The position numbers were made by a program, and so were the translations under genes. Shown one piece after another: positions 54,165 through 62,848 of a stretch of DNA of 64,000 bases (positions are counted from its first letter, which is position 1; every line of letters starts with the position of its first letter). Under the pieces are notes generated by a model. It did no database searches. It saw only the letters and a program-made list of their open reading frames with translations, and was not told the DNA's origin. The stretch spans positions 1 to 64,000 of the forward strand of contig NZ_JAQUCA010000019.1 in assembly GCF_028686475.1 (NCBI RefSeq), given 5' to 3'. This DNA comes from Giesbergeria sp. Its GTDB lineage: Bacteria > Pseudomonadota > Gammaproteobacteria > Burkholderiales > Burkholderiaceae_C.

Positions 54165-55226
54165 GTGACCATCCACACCGACGATTTTGCCCCCGCACCG
54201 CCCAAGCGCATGGTGTCTGCTGCCCCGGCCTCGCCGCAAGAAGAAGCCATTGAGCGCGCCTTGCGCCCCAAGCTGCTGCAAGAGTATGTGGGCCAAGCCA
54301 AAGCGCGTGAGCAATTAGAGATTTTTATTGGTGCCGCGCGCAAGCGCCAAGAAGCGCTAGACCATGTGCTGCTGTTTGGCCCGCCGGGCTTGGGCAAAAC
54401 CACCCTCAGCCACATCATCGCCGCCGAATTGGGGGTCAATCTGCGCCAAACCAGCGGCCCGGTGCTAGAAAAACCCAAAGACTTGGCGGCACTGCTGACC
54501 AATTTAGAGGCCAACGATGTGCTGTTTATTGATGAAATCCATCGCCTCTCGCCGGTGGTGGAAGAAATCCTCTACCCAGCGTTAGAAGATTACCAAATCG
54601 ACATCATGATTGGCGAAGGGCCCGCAGCACGCTCTATCAAGCTCGATTTACAACCCTTTACCCTGGTGGGGGCCACCACGCGCGCAGGCATGTTGACCAA
54701 CCCGCTGCGCGACCGCTTTGGCATTGTGGCGCGCTTAGAGTTTTACACTCCGGAAGAGTTGGCTTTGATTGTCATGCGCAGCGCTGGTTTGCTGGGTACA
54801 CCAATGGACGCAGCCGGGGGTTTTGAACTGGCCCGGCGTTCGCGCGGTACGCCGCGCATTGCCAACCGGCTGTTGCGCCGCGTGCGCGACTATGCCGATG
54901 TCAAAGGCGATGGTCACATTACCCAAGAAATTGCCCAACGCGCCTTGGCGATGCTGGATGTCGATCCGCAAGGTTTTGATGTCATGGATCGTAAATTTTT
55001 AGAAGCACTGATCCACCGCTTTGATGGTGGCCCGGTCGGCTTGGACAACATTGCCGCCAGCATTGGCGAAGAGTCCGGCACGATTGAGGATGTGATTGAA
55101 CCGTATTTGATTCAACAAGGCTATGTGCAACGCACGCCGCGTGGGCGCATCGCCACCCAGGCCGCTTATCGCCATTTGGGTGTAACACCACCGCCCCAGG
55201 TGGCTGTGGCCGGAGGCTTATTTTGA
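54165..55226 (+). CDS. ruvB: Holliday junction branch migration DNA helicase RuvB
   Basis: The AAA+ motor of RuvAB. The 353 residues have Walker [10 protein letters not shown] near 71, Walker [12 protein letters not shown] near 121, sensor 1 GATTRAG, arginine-finger region LRDRFG and the C-terminal winged-helix domain ([24 protein letters not shown]). The GTG at 54165 encodes the usual N-terminus (TIHTDDF); a TTG six codons earlier is less likely. Its last bases overlap the TTG start of the next gene. ruvA is 29 kb away rather than in the same operon. Confidence 0.95.
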   Translation: MTIHTDDFAPAPPKRMVSAAPASPQEEAIERALRPKLLQEYVGQAKAREQLEIFIGAARKRQEALDHVLLFGPPGLGKTTLSHIIAAELGVNLRQTSGPVLEKPKDLAALLTNLEANDVLFIDEIHRLSPVVEEILYPALEDYQIDIMIGEGPAARSIKLDLQPFTLVGATTRAGMLTNPLRDRFGIVARLEFYTPEELALIVMRSAGLLGTPMDAAGGFELARRSRGTPRIANRLLRRVRDYADVKGDGHITQEIAQRALAMLDVDPQGFDVMDRKFLEALIHRFDGGPVGLDNIAASIGEESGTIEDVIEPYLIQQGYVQRTPRGRIATQAAYRHLGVTPPPQVAVAGGLF

Positions 55227-56521
55227 ACCGCCGCACCGTAGTGGGAATTACCGTTGTGCTGCTACTGGGAGCGGGCCTAGCGGCAGTGCTGGCACTGCGC
55301 GCCCCAACCGTCGATGCGATAACCGTACAGGCGGCGCCACTGGTACGCACTTTGCAGTTTTCGGCGCGTGTGGCCACGCTGTCGCGGGTAGAGATTGGCA
55401 GTACCATCACCGGGCGCGTGCAACAGGTGCTGGTGCAAGAAGGCCAAAGCGTGCGCCAAGGCGAGCCACTGGTGCAGCTAGAAGCCGATGAGCAACGTAG
55501 CGCCCTGGCCCAAGCCGTGGCCGCCGAGCGCCAAGCCCAAGCCCGTTTGGCGGGCTTGCGTAGCACCGGCCGCACCAGTAGCCAAGCCGCACTGGCGCAA
55601 GCACAGGCTACGCTACGCACCGCCCAAGCCAGCTTAGGCCGAGCAGAACAATTGGTCGCCCAAGGCTTTTACAGCAAGGCCCAATTGGACGAATCCCGCC
55701 GTGCCGTGGCCGTGGCCCAAGCGCAATACCAGAGCGCCCAAGCCCAGCTACAAGCCAATGCCGATGCGGGCAGCGACATCGCCCAAGCCCAAGCCCAAGC
55801 GGAAGCCGCCCGTGCTGCCACGGCCAGCGCCCAAGCGCGGCTAGAGCAAACCCAACTGCGCGCGCCGCTGCCCGGCCAAGTATTGCAACGCACGGTAGAG
55901 CCAGGCCAAATCGTGCAAGCTGGTAAAGCCCTGCTGCGGCTGGCGTTGGCTGGCCCGACGCAATTGGTGGCCCAAGTCGATGAGCGCTTTTTAGACCAAC
56001 TGCAAACCGGCCAACCGGCCAGCGTGGTGGCCGATGCTTTTCCAGCACAAGCCTTTGCGGCACGGGTGCTGTCGATTGCCCCGACCGTGGATGCCCAACG
56101 CGGTGCCGTAGAAGTCAAGCTCAGTTTGGAGCAGCAAGCCCCCGCCTATCTGCGTGAAGACATGACGCTGTCGGTAGAGGTAGAAACCGCCCGGCGCGAG
56201 CAAGCGCTGGCCCTGCCGCTGTCGGCCCTGCATTCTGGCAGCACCCCAAGCAGCCAGCAGGCTACGGTGCTGGTGCTAGACCAAGGCCGCGCCCAGCCGC
56301 GCAATCTGCGTTTGGGGCTACGCACCCTCGATGCGGTAGAGGTACTCGATGGCCTGCGTCCCGGTGATACCGTGTTGCACAGCGCCAGCTTACCAGCGGG
56401 GCAACGGGTGCAAACCCGGCCTCTGGTGTGGACACCCGGCACCGCCCTCTCGGCCAGCGCGGCAGCGGGCAAACCGGGCGGTGACGCTGGTTCGGCCATG
56501 ACCAACGCGATGGGCCGTTAG
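55223..56521 (+). CDS. RND/MacA-type membrane fusion (adaptor) protein
   Basis: A 432-residue periplasmic adaptor anchored by one N-terminal helix ([17 protein letters not shown]). A barrel-lipoyl half with [24 protein letters not shown] flanks an Ala/Gln-rich coiled-coil hairpin (about 95-205), with the second lipoyl half at [18 protein letters not shown]. It links an inner-membrane permease to an outer-membrane duct. The TTG start overlaps the ruvB stop (TTGA). The permease follows; the ATPase usually found in such operons is missing. Confidence 0.88.
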   Translation: MNRRTVVGITVVLLLGAGLAAVLALRAPTVDAITVQAAPLVRTLQFSARVATLSRVEIGSTITGRVQQVLVQEGQSVRQGEPLVQLEADEQRSALAQAVAAERQAQARLAGLRSTGRTSSQAALAQAQATLRTAQASLGRAEQLVAQGFYSKAQLDESRRAVAVAQAQYQSAQAQLQANADAGSDIAQAQAQAEAARAATASAQARLEQTQLRAPLPGQVLQRTVEPGQIVQAGKALLRLALAGPTQLVAQVDERFLDQLQTGQPASVVADAFPAQAFAARVLSIAPTVDAQRGAVEVKLSLEQQAPAYLREDMTLSVEVETARREQALALPLSALHSGSTPSSQQATVLVLDQGRAQPRNLRLGLRTLDAVEVLDGLRPGDTVLHSASLPAGQRVQTRPLVWTPGTALSASAAAGKPGGDAGSAMTNAMGR

Positions 56522-56533
56522 GCCCAATCTGCT

Positions 56534-57757
56534 ATGTGGCTTGGCTTTGAATGGCGCGTGGCCCTGCGTTTTTTGCGCGAGGGCCGAATGCAAACCCTGC
56601 TCATCATGGTAGGGGTGGCCGCCGGGGTGGCGGTGATTGCTTACATCTCGGCCTTGATCAATGGCTTGCAAAGCAATACCTTGGCCAAAACACTAGGAGC
56701 GCAAGCCCATATCAGCCTGCGCGCCCCCAACGATGTCGTTACACCGGCGGCACTCTACCCCAATGGCACCACCACCCTGAGCGATGTGCAACCGCGCGCG
56801 CAGCGCCTGCGCTCCGTGGCCAACTGGCAAGCACTCATGCCCTTGTTAGAACAATGGCCGGGCGTGGCCGGAGTCTCGCCGATGGTGTCAGGCTCGGGAT
56901 TGGCCTTGCGTGGCGAGGCGGTGCAATCCATTGCCCTGACCGGCGTAGAGCTAGAACGCTACGACCGCATGATTGGCCTGCGCGCCAAGGTAGTTGCGGG
57001 CGCGGCGCGCCTGGCACCGGGCGAAGCCATCATTGGGCGTGAGCTGGCGCAAGACTTGGGCCTGCGCGTAGGAGACCGCCTGAGCGTACAAACCAGCGGC
57101 AACCTGAACGAATCCCTGCGCGTGACCGCATTGGTCGATTTGGGCATCAAAGACCTCAACCGGCGCACTGTGATTGTGCCGCTGCGTACCGCACAAAATT
57201 TGCTGGCCCTGCCCGGCGGAGCCACTGGCTTGGATTTAACACTGCACGATGTCTGGATAGCCCAAACCCTGACCGACACCCTGCGCCGCCAGTTTCCGTA
57301 CAAAATAGAAAGCTGGCAAGAGAACAACGCGCAGCTGGTGTCGGCACTCAATGCCCAATCCATTAGCACCAGCATCATCCGGGGTGTCGTGTTGGCGGTG
57401 GTGGTGTTGGGCATTGCCAGCGTGCTGGTGGTATCGGTGGTGCAAAAAGGCCGTGAGATTGGCATTTTGCGTGCGATGGGGGCCACCCGTGGGCAAATTT
57501 TGCGCGTCTTCTTGCTGCAAGGGGCGGTGCTGGGCGCGATTGGCTCGGCACTGGGGCTGGCTTTGGCCGTAGGGTTGATTTGGGTGTTTACCCATTTTGT
57601 ACGCGGCTCCGATGGCTTGCCGCTGTTCATGATTGTCTTGCCAGTAGCAACGGGCCTGCAAATTGCCCTGATAGTCACGGTGTGTGGCGTGCTGGCCGCC
57701 ATTGCCCCGGCACGGCGGGCTGCCATGCTCGACCCGGCACAGGCGATTCGTTTATGA
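56534..57757 (+). CDS. FtsX/MacB-like ABC transporter permease
   Basis: A 407-residue permease. One N-terminal membrane helix (residues about 17-36), a large periplasmic MacB_PCD domain (about 40-275) and three C-terminal helices in an FtsX domain with VVSVVQKGREIGILRAMGATRGQILRVFLLQG, the coupling-helix motif of MacB/LolE-type proteins. It pairs with the adaptor before it. It needs an ABC ATPase; none is adjacent, and the nearest LolD/MacB-type ATPase is at 17.3 kb. Confidence 0.9.
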   Translation: MWLGFEWRVALRFLREGRMQTLLIMVGVAAGVAVIAYISALINGLQSNTLAKTLGAQAHISLRAPNDVVTPAALYPNGTTTLSDVQPRAQRLRSVANWQALMPLLEQWPGVAGVSPMVSGSGLALRGEAVQSIALTGVELERYDRMIGLRAKVVAGAARLAPGEAIIGRELAQDLGLRVGDRLSVQTSGNLNESLRVTALVDLGIKDLNRRTVIVPLRTAQNLLALPGGATGLDLTLHDVWIAQTLTDTLRRQFPYKIESWQENNAQLVSALNAQSISTSIIRGVVLAVVVLGIASVLVVSVVQKGREIGILRAMGATRGQILRVFLLQGAVLGAIGSALGLALAVGLIWVFTHFVRGSDGLPLFMIVLPVATGLQIALIVTVCGVLAAIAPARRAAMLDPAQAIRL

Positions 57758-57815
57758 GCGGGCTACACTGCTGTTTTTAGCTCTGACCACGCTGATACCT
57801 GCACAGGATGCCCCC

Positions 57816-58652
57816 ATGACCGATACCCTTGTTGACACCTCCACCCCCGAATCTGCTGCCCGTGGCATCAGCCCCGATGAGCTGGACGAACTCGATACCC
57901 TGCTGAACGAGTTGCGCGCCCACGCCGAAGAAATCCCAGAATGGGAGTTTTGCGATGGCTTTCTCACCGCCTTGGTGTGCAGCCGCCGTCCGATTGGCCC
58001 CGAAGAATACCTGCCCATGCTGTTGGGCGATGGCCAAGTGCTAGAGCTGGGCGCAGACGGTGCTTTGCCACACTTGCCTATTTTTGCCACAGCCGCGCAG
58101 CAAGCGCGCTTTTTGGCACTGTTTACGCAACGCTGGCAAGCGGTACAAACCGCCTTAGACCTGCCGCAAGAGCAGCGCACCGAACAAAATGCGTTCCACC
58201 CCGAAGTAGAAGACGTGCGCGCCGTAGTGGCCAGCCTGCCCGAAGCCGAGCAAGCCGAAATTGAAGACTACGACATCCCCGCATTGGGCCAAGTGTGGGC
58301 TTTGGGCTTTATGTTCGCGGTAGAAAATTGGCCCGAAGAATGGGCCACTCCGCGCGATAAAGAGGTGGCACAATGGCTAGACGAGTCCCTCGATAGCATT
58401 GTGGCCCTGACCGAAGACGACACCGGCAAACCCAGCGTCAACCTCTATGACGAAAATGGCCCAGCCACCATCAGTGAGCAGCGCCTAGACCACTTTAGCG
58501 CGGCCTTGGCTGCCGTCTATGACCTGCGCCAACTGTGGCAAAGCATGGGGCCGCGCATCGAGAGCATTCGCAAAGCCCCGGCACCGGGCCGCAATGACCC
58601 TTGCAGCTGTGGCAGTGGCAAGAAATACAAAAAATGCTGCGGGGCGCATTGA
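57816..58652 (+). CDS. UPF0149 (YecA) family protein with C-terminal SEC-C zinc motif
   Basis: A 278-residue cytoplasmic protein. A UPF0149/YgfB-YecA helical domain (about 20-215, with EWEFCDGFLTALVCSRRPI and WALGFMFAVENWPEEW) is followed by the SEC-C motif NDPCSCGSGKKYKKCCG at the end, the zinc-binding tail also found on SecA. YecA-type proteins have been linked to ribosome-bound chaperone activity through this tail. The ATG at 57816 lies 58 bases after the permease stop. Confidence 0.9.
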   Translation: MTDTLVDTSTPESAARGISPDELDELDTLLNELRAHAEEIPEWEFCDGFLTALVCSRRPIGPEEYLPMLLGDGQVLELGADGALPHLPIFATAAQQARFLALFTQRWQAVQTALDLPQEQRTEQNAFHPEVEDVRAVVASLPEAEQAEIEDYDIPALGQVWALGFMFAVENWPEEWATPRDKEVAQWLDESLDSIVALTEDDTGKPSVNLYDENGPATISEQRLDHFSAALAAVYDLRQLWQSMGPRIESIRKAPAPGRNDPCSCGSGKKYKKCCGAH

Positions 58653-58809
58653 CTTAGAGATTGCAGAGCGGTTATTGGCCTAGGCAGGTTTATATAAAAA
58701 AACGATGGTGCCCGCTCTGCACGATGGCCATTAGCATGGCAGACTGTCCGGTTCTTGACAGTCAACGTAAAAATTACCATTGGATACACTTCCAAAGGAA
58801 CCGCACACC
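58653..58809. other. intergenic region before the third chemoreceptor
   Basis: A 157-base spacer with inverted arms GCAGAGCGG (about 58663) and CCGCTCTGC (about 58714) around an AT-rich loop that contains TTTATATAAA, a possible -10 region. It probably holds the chemoreceptor promoter. No gene is seen. Confidence 0.35.
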
Positions 58810-60480
58810 ATGACCATCCACGCACTCATGCGCCATTTCACTATCCGTTTTCGCATGATGGGTGCCATTGTGGTGGTGATGGGCTTGCTGGGCTTGTTGG
58901 GTGGGGCGGGCCTGTGGGGGATGTACCGCATCACCGCACTCACGGACAGTTTTATCGCCATGTCTTACACCGAGCTGCAACTGCTAGGCCAGTTGCGCGC
59001 TGAATTAGGGGCCGTGCGTTTGCACGAAAAAGACATGCTCCTGCACTACGATAGCCCCCAAGCCGTGCGCCAATCGCACCAGCATTGGCAGGCCAGTTTA
59101 AGCAAAACCGAACAACTGCTACAAAAGATGCAGCAAGGCGAGCCTGACGAAGACAACGCCATCGCCCAACAACTGGGGCAAGCCTTGGCCGGTTACCGCA
59201 GCCAATTTGAAGCCGTAGCGCGCCAACTAGAAAGCGGCGCTTACGCTGCCGCCAGCAGCGCCAGCCAAAGTAGCCAGCCCGCTGTGGCCCAGTTTGAAGC
59301 CGCCGACCAGCTACGCCTGGCGCTAGAGACATCGCTGCAAAAAGAAGCTACCGAAGCCGTTGCCCGACAAGCCGACTTAGCACATGAAACACAGGTTTTG
59401 TTTGCCATCGTCGTGCTGCTCACCATCTTGATAGTGGGGCCGACCACGCTGCTCAACATGAACTCTATCTGCCGCCCCTTGGCCCAAGCCCAGCAGCTGG
59501 CCCAAGCGATTGCGGGCGGCGATTTATCGCAGCGCCTTGACGTTACCGGACGCGATGAGGTGGCCGACTTGGGCCGCGCCCTGCTAGAAATGCAGCAAGG
59601 CTTGAGCGCCTTGGTAGCCCAAGTGCGCGATGCCAGCGGCAACATTGCCAGCGCCAGCACGCAAATTGCCTCGGGCAACCAAGACCTGTCTGCACGCACC
59701 GAGAAAACCGCCCACCACGCCCAAGAGGCGGTCGATTTTTTATCGCAACTCACCGGCACGGTACAACAAACAGCTTCGGCAGCGCAATTGGCCAATCAGT
59801 TGGCCAGTTCGGCCTCTAGCACCGCCAGCAAGGGCGGCACCGTGGTGGGCCATGCCGTGGAGAGTATGCACGGCATCTCGCAATCGAGCCGCAAAATCGC
59901 CGACATCATCAGCGTGATGGATGGCATCGCTTTCCAAACCAACATTTTGGCCCTGAACGCGGCGGTAGAAGCGGCGCGTGCAGGCGAGCAAGGGCGCGGT
60001 TTTGCCGTGGTGGCCTCTGAAGTGCGCCACTTGGCCCAACGCAGTGCCGCAGCGGCCAAAGAAATCAAAACCCTGATTGATACCAGCGTGCAAGCCGTAG
60101 GCGGTGGTGTGCGCCAAGTAGAAGATGCCGGCCACGCCATGAACGACATCGTGCAAAGTGTGCAGCGCGTGGGCGACATCATTGGTGAAATCAGCGCGGC
60201 AGCTTCCGAGCAATCCAACGGTATCGGCCAAGTCAATGACTCGGTGGCCGAAATCGACCGCATGACGCAGCAAAATGCCGCCTTGGTAGAACAATCGGCG
60301 GCGGCGGCACAATCACTGCGCGAGCAAGCGCAACGCCTGTCGCAAGTGGTGCAACAATTCCGGCTGGCCGATGGCCTAGCGGTAGCCTCCGCAGCGCGCC
60401 AACCGCCTTACCGGGCCAGCAGCAAAGCCTTGCCCGCTGAGCCTGGCCGTTATGCGCCCCCCCGTTTAGAAAGAGGATGA
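58810..60480 (+). CDS. methyl-accepting chemotaxis protein, helical-bundle sensor
   Basis: A 556-residue chemoreceptor. A first membrane segment (about 15-40), a helical periplasmic domain of about 155 residues with an EKDMLLHYD segment (4HB-like), a second membrane segment (about 200-225), HAMP and a signalling domain with the tip [36 protein letters not shown]. The first methylation helix (SARTEKTAHHAQEAVDFL) departs from the QQAxxLEQTAAxMEQL pattern of the other two receptors in the window. The C-terminal tail is Ala/Pro-rich. The ATG at 58810 follows AAAGGA. Confidence 0.93.
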   Translation: MTIHALMRHFTIRFRMMGAIVVVMGLLGLLGGAGLWGMYRITALTDSFIAMSYTELQLLGQLRAELGAVRLHEKDMLLHYDSPQAVRQSHQHWQASLSKTEQLLQKMQQGEPDEDNAIAQQLGQALAGYRSQFEAVARQLESGAYAAASSASQSSQPAVAQFEAADQLRLALETSLQKEATEAVARQADLAHETQVLFAIVVLLTILIVGPTTLLNMNSICRPLAQAQQLAQAIAGGDLSQRLDVTGRDEVADLGRALLEMQQGLSALVAQVRDASGNIASASTQIASGNQDLSARTEKTAHHAQEAVDFLSQLTGTVQQTASAAQLANQLASSASSTASKGGTVVGHAVESMHGISQSSRKIADIISVMDGIAFQTNILALNAAVEAARAGEQGRGFAVVASEVRHLAQRSAAAAKEIKTLIDTSVQAVGGGVRQVEDAGHAMNDIVQSVQRVGDIIGEISAAASEQSNGIGQVNDSVAEIDRMTQQNAALVEQSAAAAQSLREQAQRLSQVVQQFRLADGLAVASAARQPPYRASSKALPAEPGRYAPPRLERG

Positions 60481-60484
60481 AACT

Positions 60485-60853
60485 ATGCGTTGCCGCTGGC
60501 AAACTTGGGTCGCTGTGCTGGGCTTGGTCTGGAGCGTGGGCAGCGCTCAGGCACAGGGCATGAACAAATGCACCTCCCCCGAAGGCAAAATCACCTACCA
60601 AGACGATAGCTGCAACACCAGCAAGGCCGAAAAGGCCGACATCCCGCACTATCGCGCGCCACCGCCCAAAGGCAGCACAGCCGCAGTGCCAGCAGCTGCA
60701 CCGGTTGCTGCACCGGTTGCCGTGGCCAGCAACACCAAAGCCAAAGCCAAAGGCATCCCAGAAGATGCCGTGGTGCATACCGGCCCGCGTGGTGGGCGCT
60801 ACATCATTTTGCCCTCGGGCAAAAAGCGCTACCTGCCCAAAGAAGAACCTTGA
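60485..60853 (+). CDS. DUF4124 domain-containing exported protein
   Basis: A 122-residue exported protein four bases after the chemoreceptor. It has a signal peptide ending GSAQAQ and an N-terminal DUF4124 core (MNKCTSPEGKITYQDDSCNT, two cysteines likely disulphide-bonded). An Ala/Pro linker and a short C-terminal module VHTGPRGGRYI...GKKRYLP follow, similar to basic modules seen at the ends of secreted proteins. Function unknown. GAGGA lies at the right distance before the ATG, and co-transcription with the receptor is likely. Confidence 0.75.
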   Translation: MRCRWQTWVAVLGLVWSVGSAQAQGMNKCTSPEGKITYQDDSCNTSKAEKADIPHYRAPPPKGSTAAVPAAAPVAAPVAVASNTKAKAKGIPEDAVVHTGPRGGRYIILPSGKKRYLPKEEP

Positions 60854-60885
60854 GCCAAGCGCGCTCAGCGCTCAGGCCGACGGTG

Positions 60886-62004
60886 TTAAGCCTTGGCCAG
60901 CGTTGGGTAGTCCAAATAGCCCTCGGCACCACCACCATAGAACTTGCTGCTGTCCCACGGGTTGAGTGGCGCGTTTTGGCGCAAACGCTCGACCAAATCA
61001 GGGTTAGAGATAAACGGCTTACCAAAGGCCACCAAATCGGCTTGACCCGTGCGAACCGCCTCTTGCGCCATCTCTCCGGTGTAACCATTGTTCAGCATCC
61101 AAGCGCCCTTGCCACCGGCGTTGCGGTAAGCGGCTTTCAGGGCAGCATAGTCAAAGGCTTGGGACACCTCGCGCGGGCCGCCGGTAGCGCCTTCCACCAC
61201 ATGGATATAGGCCAGCCCCAAAGGAGCCAACTGCTGCACCACGTATTCAAACAGGGGCTGCGGGTCGGCATCGCTGATGTCGTTGGCCGGGGTCACGGGC
61301 GAGAGGCGAATGCCCACTTTGCTGCCTCCAATGGCCTCGACAATGGCGCGCGTTACCTCCAACAGCAGACGGGCGCGGTTTTTAATACTGCCGCCGTAGT
61401 CGTCTTCGCGCTGGTTGGCCCCAGTTTTGAGGAACTGCTCTAACAAATAACCATTGGCGGCGTGGATTTCTACGCCATCAAAACCAGCACCGCCTACCGC
61501 ATTGCGCGCGGCGCTTTGGTAGTCATGCACGATGCCGGGCAACTCGGATACATCCAAGGCCCGAGGGGTTGAAGTCGGCACAAAACGGCCTTGTCCCGTC
61601 GCTGCGTCGATGATGAAAGTTTTGCTTTGCGCGGCAATGGCCGAAGGAGCCACCGGCGCTTGGTTGCCCGGTTGCAGCGTCGTGTGCGAAATCCGCCCCA
61701 CATGCCACAACTGCACTACCACCTTGCCGCCACCGTCGTGGATAGCGCTGGTGACCTTTTTCCAACCGTCCAATTGCTCGGTGCTGTACAGGCCGGGCAC
61801 ATCGGCATAGCCTTGGCCTTGCGGACTGATGGCCGTGGCCTCGGTGATGAGGAGGCCCGCACTGGCACGCTGGCCGTAGTATTGCGCCATCATCTCGGTC
61901 GGCACGGCACCTGGGGCGCGGTTGCGCGTAATCGGGGCCATCACGATACGGTTGGCTAAACTCATGTCACCCACATGGGTGGAAGAAAACAAGGTGGTAG
62001 GCAT
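60886..62004 (-). CDS. old yellow enzyme family NADH:flavin oxidoreductase (NemA-like)
   Basis: A 372-residue FMN TIM-barrel enzyme reducing activated alkenes, maleimides or nitro compounds. N-terminal LANRIVMAPITRNRA, QLWHVGRISH near residue 100, the substrate-binding H-x-x-N in EIHAANGYLLEQF near 185 and the FMN phosphate loop region (VAFGKPFISNPDLVERL) are present. This matches the classical NemA class by length and motifs. The ATG at 62004 is chosen for the family N-terminus. The glutathione S-transferase gene lies 91 bases upstream on the same strand. Confidence 0.9.
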   Translation of the reverse strand: MPTTLFSSTHVGDMSLANRIVMAPITRNRAPGAVPTEMMAQYYGQRASAGLLITEATAISPQGQGYADVPGLYSTEQLDGWKKVTSAIHDGGGKVVVQLWHVGRISHTTLQPGNQAPVAPSAIAAQSKTFIIDAATGQGRFVPTSTPRALDVSELPGIVHDYQSAARNAVGGAGFDGVEIHAANGYLLEQFLKTGANQREDDYGGSIKNRARLLLEVTRAIVEAIGGSKVGIRLSPVTPANDISDADPQPLFEYVVQQLAPLGLAYIHVVEGATGGPREVSQAFDYAALKAAYRNAGGKGAWMLNNGYTGEMAQEAVRTGQADLVAFGKPFISNPDLVERLRQNAPLNPWDSSKFYGGGAEGYLDYPTLAKA

Positions 62005-62095
62005 AGAGAAGATGTCTTTCGTTAAAACAAGGCCAGCACCCGCTGCGGTACTGGAGCTGGCAGGCACAGGCCGATTTGCTGGTTTGCTTGCTGGT

Positions 62096-62701
62096 TTATT
62101 TGAGCAAACCTTCGGCGCGCAAAGTCGCTTGCACGGCGGGGCGCGCTTCCATGCGCTGCTTAAAGGCCATTAAATGGGTCAAACCACTGGTATCGACCCC
62201 CACCAACTGGCCCCAGCGGGTGGTGTTGTACAAATAGGCATCGGCTACGCTGAACTGGCCCAGCAGATAGTCTTTGTCGGCCAGTTGTTCATTCACCCAA
62301 GCAAAGCGCGACAGCAGGTTTTTGCGTACTAGCGTTTTGTAATCTTCGGGCGTCGTCGGGGCAAACAGCGGGCTGTGGCCTTTGTGGATTTCGGTGCTGA
62401 TGAAGTTGAGCCACTCTTGCAAGCGGTAGCGCGCCAAGCTGCCGTTGGCGGGGGCCAATTGCTTCTCGGGCACTTGGTCAGCCAGGTATTGCACGATGGC
62501 CACGCCTTCGCGCAGGCGCTCGCCGTTGTCCAGCTCTAGCACCGGCACATAGCCCAAGGGGTTGATGGTGTAAAAATCCGTGCCATCGGGCAATTGGTGC
62601 GTTTTGGTGCTGGCCACAATCGCTTCAAACGGCAAACCCGCCTCGTGCAACACGATATGGGGCGAGAGTGAACAAGCGCCGGGGGAGTAATACAGCTTCA
62701 T
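62096..62701 (-). CDS. gst: beta-class glutathione S-transferase
   Basis: A 201-residue GST. The N-terminal thioredoxin-fold domain starts MKLYYSPGACSLSPHIVLHEAG, with Cys10 typical of bacterial beta-class enzymes; the cis-Pro motif YVPVLEL and the ERLREGVAIVQYL segment bind glutathione. The C-terminal helical domain has the N-capping box FSVADAYLY. Its ATG shares a base with a TGA that is the last codon of a relict IscB right end (TGATGA), the same junction as at ruvA and the carbonic-anhydrase-like gene. Confidence 0.92.
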   Translation of the reverse strand: MKLYYSPGACSLSPHIVLHEAGLPFEAIVASTKTHQLPDGTDFYTINPLGYVPVLELDNGERLREGVAIVQYLADQVPEKQLAPANGSLARYRLQEWLNFISTEIHKGHSPLFAPTTPEDYKTLVRKNLLSRFAWVNEQLADKDYLLGQFSVADAYLYNTTRWGQLVGVDTSGLTHLMAFKQRMEARPAVQATLRAEGLLK

Positions 62702-62818
62702 CAGTTTGCGCGTGAAACCTCGGTAGGGTTGCCGAGGAGGTAGAGCGCGGAGCGCGCAGCGCGCAGCGCTCCTTGCTTTGGGCCGTTACCTGCTCACGTC
62801 CGTTTAATAGCCCGGTTC
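62702..62818 (-). mobile_element. solo right end (relic) of a third IscB element
   Basis: This gap shares the right-end sequence TGCGCGTGAAACCTCGG with the two IscB elements, keeps a right-end hairpin with changed sequence (CCTCGG-N8-CCGAGG at 62718-62737), and still encodes in frame a decayed IscB C-terminus (AARSALYLLGNPTEVSRAN then TGA, against [19 protein letters not shown]). Further upstream the frame has a stop and similarity fades. No omega RNA or left end remains; the next gene begins its 3' end 30 bases on. A GCGCAGCGCGCAGCGC repeat has expanded inside it. Confidence 0.75.
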
Positions 62819-62848
62819 ACAGAAATCAGTGCAAGGTTTTCAGCCTTG

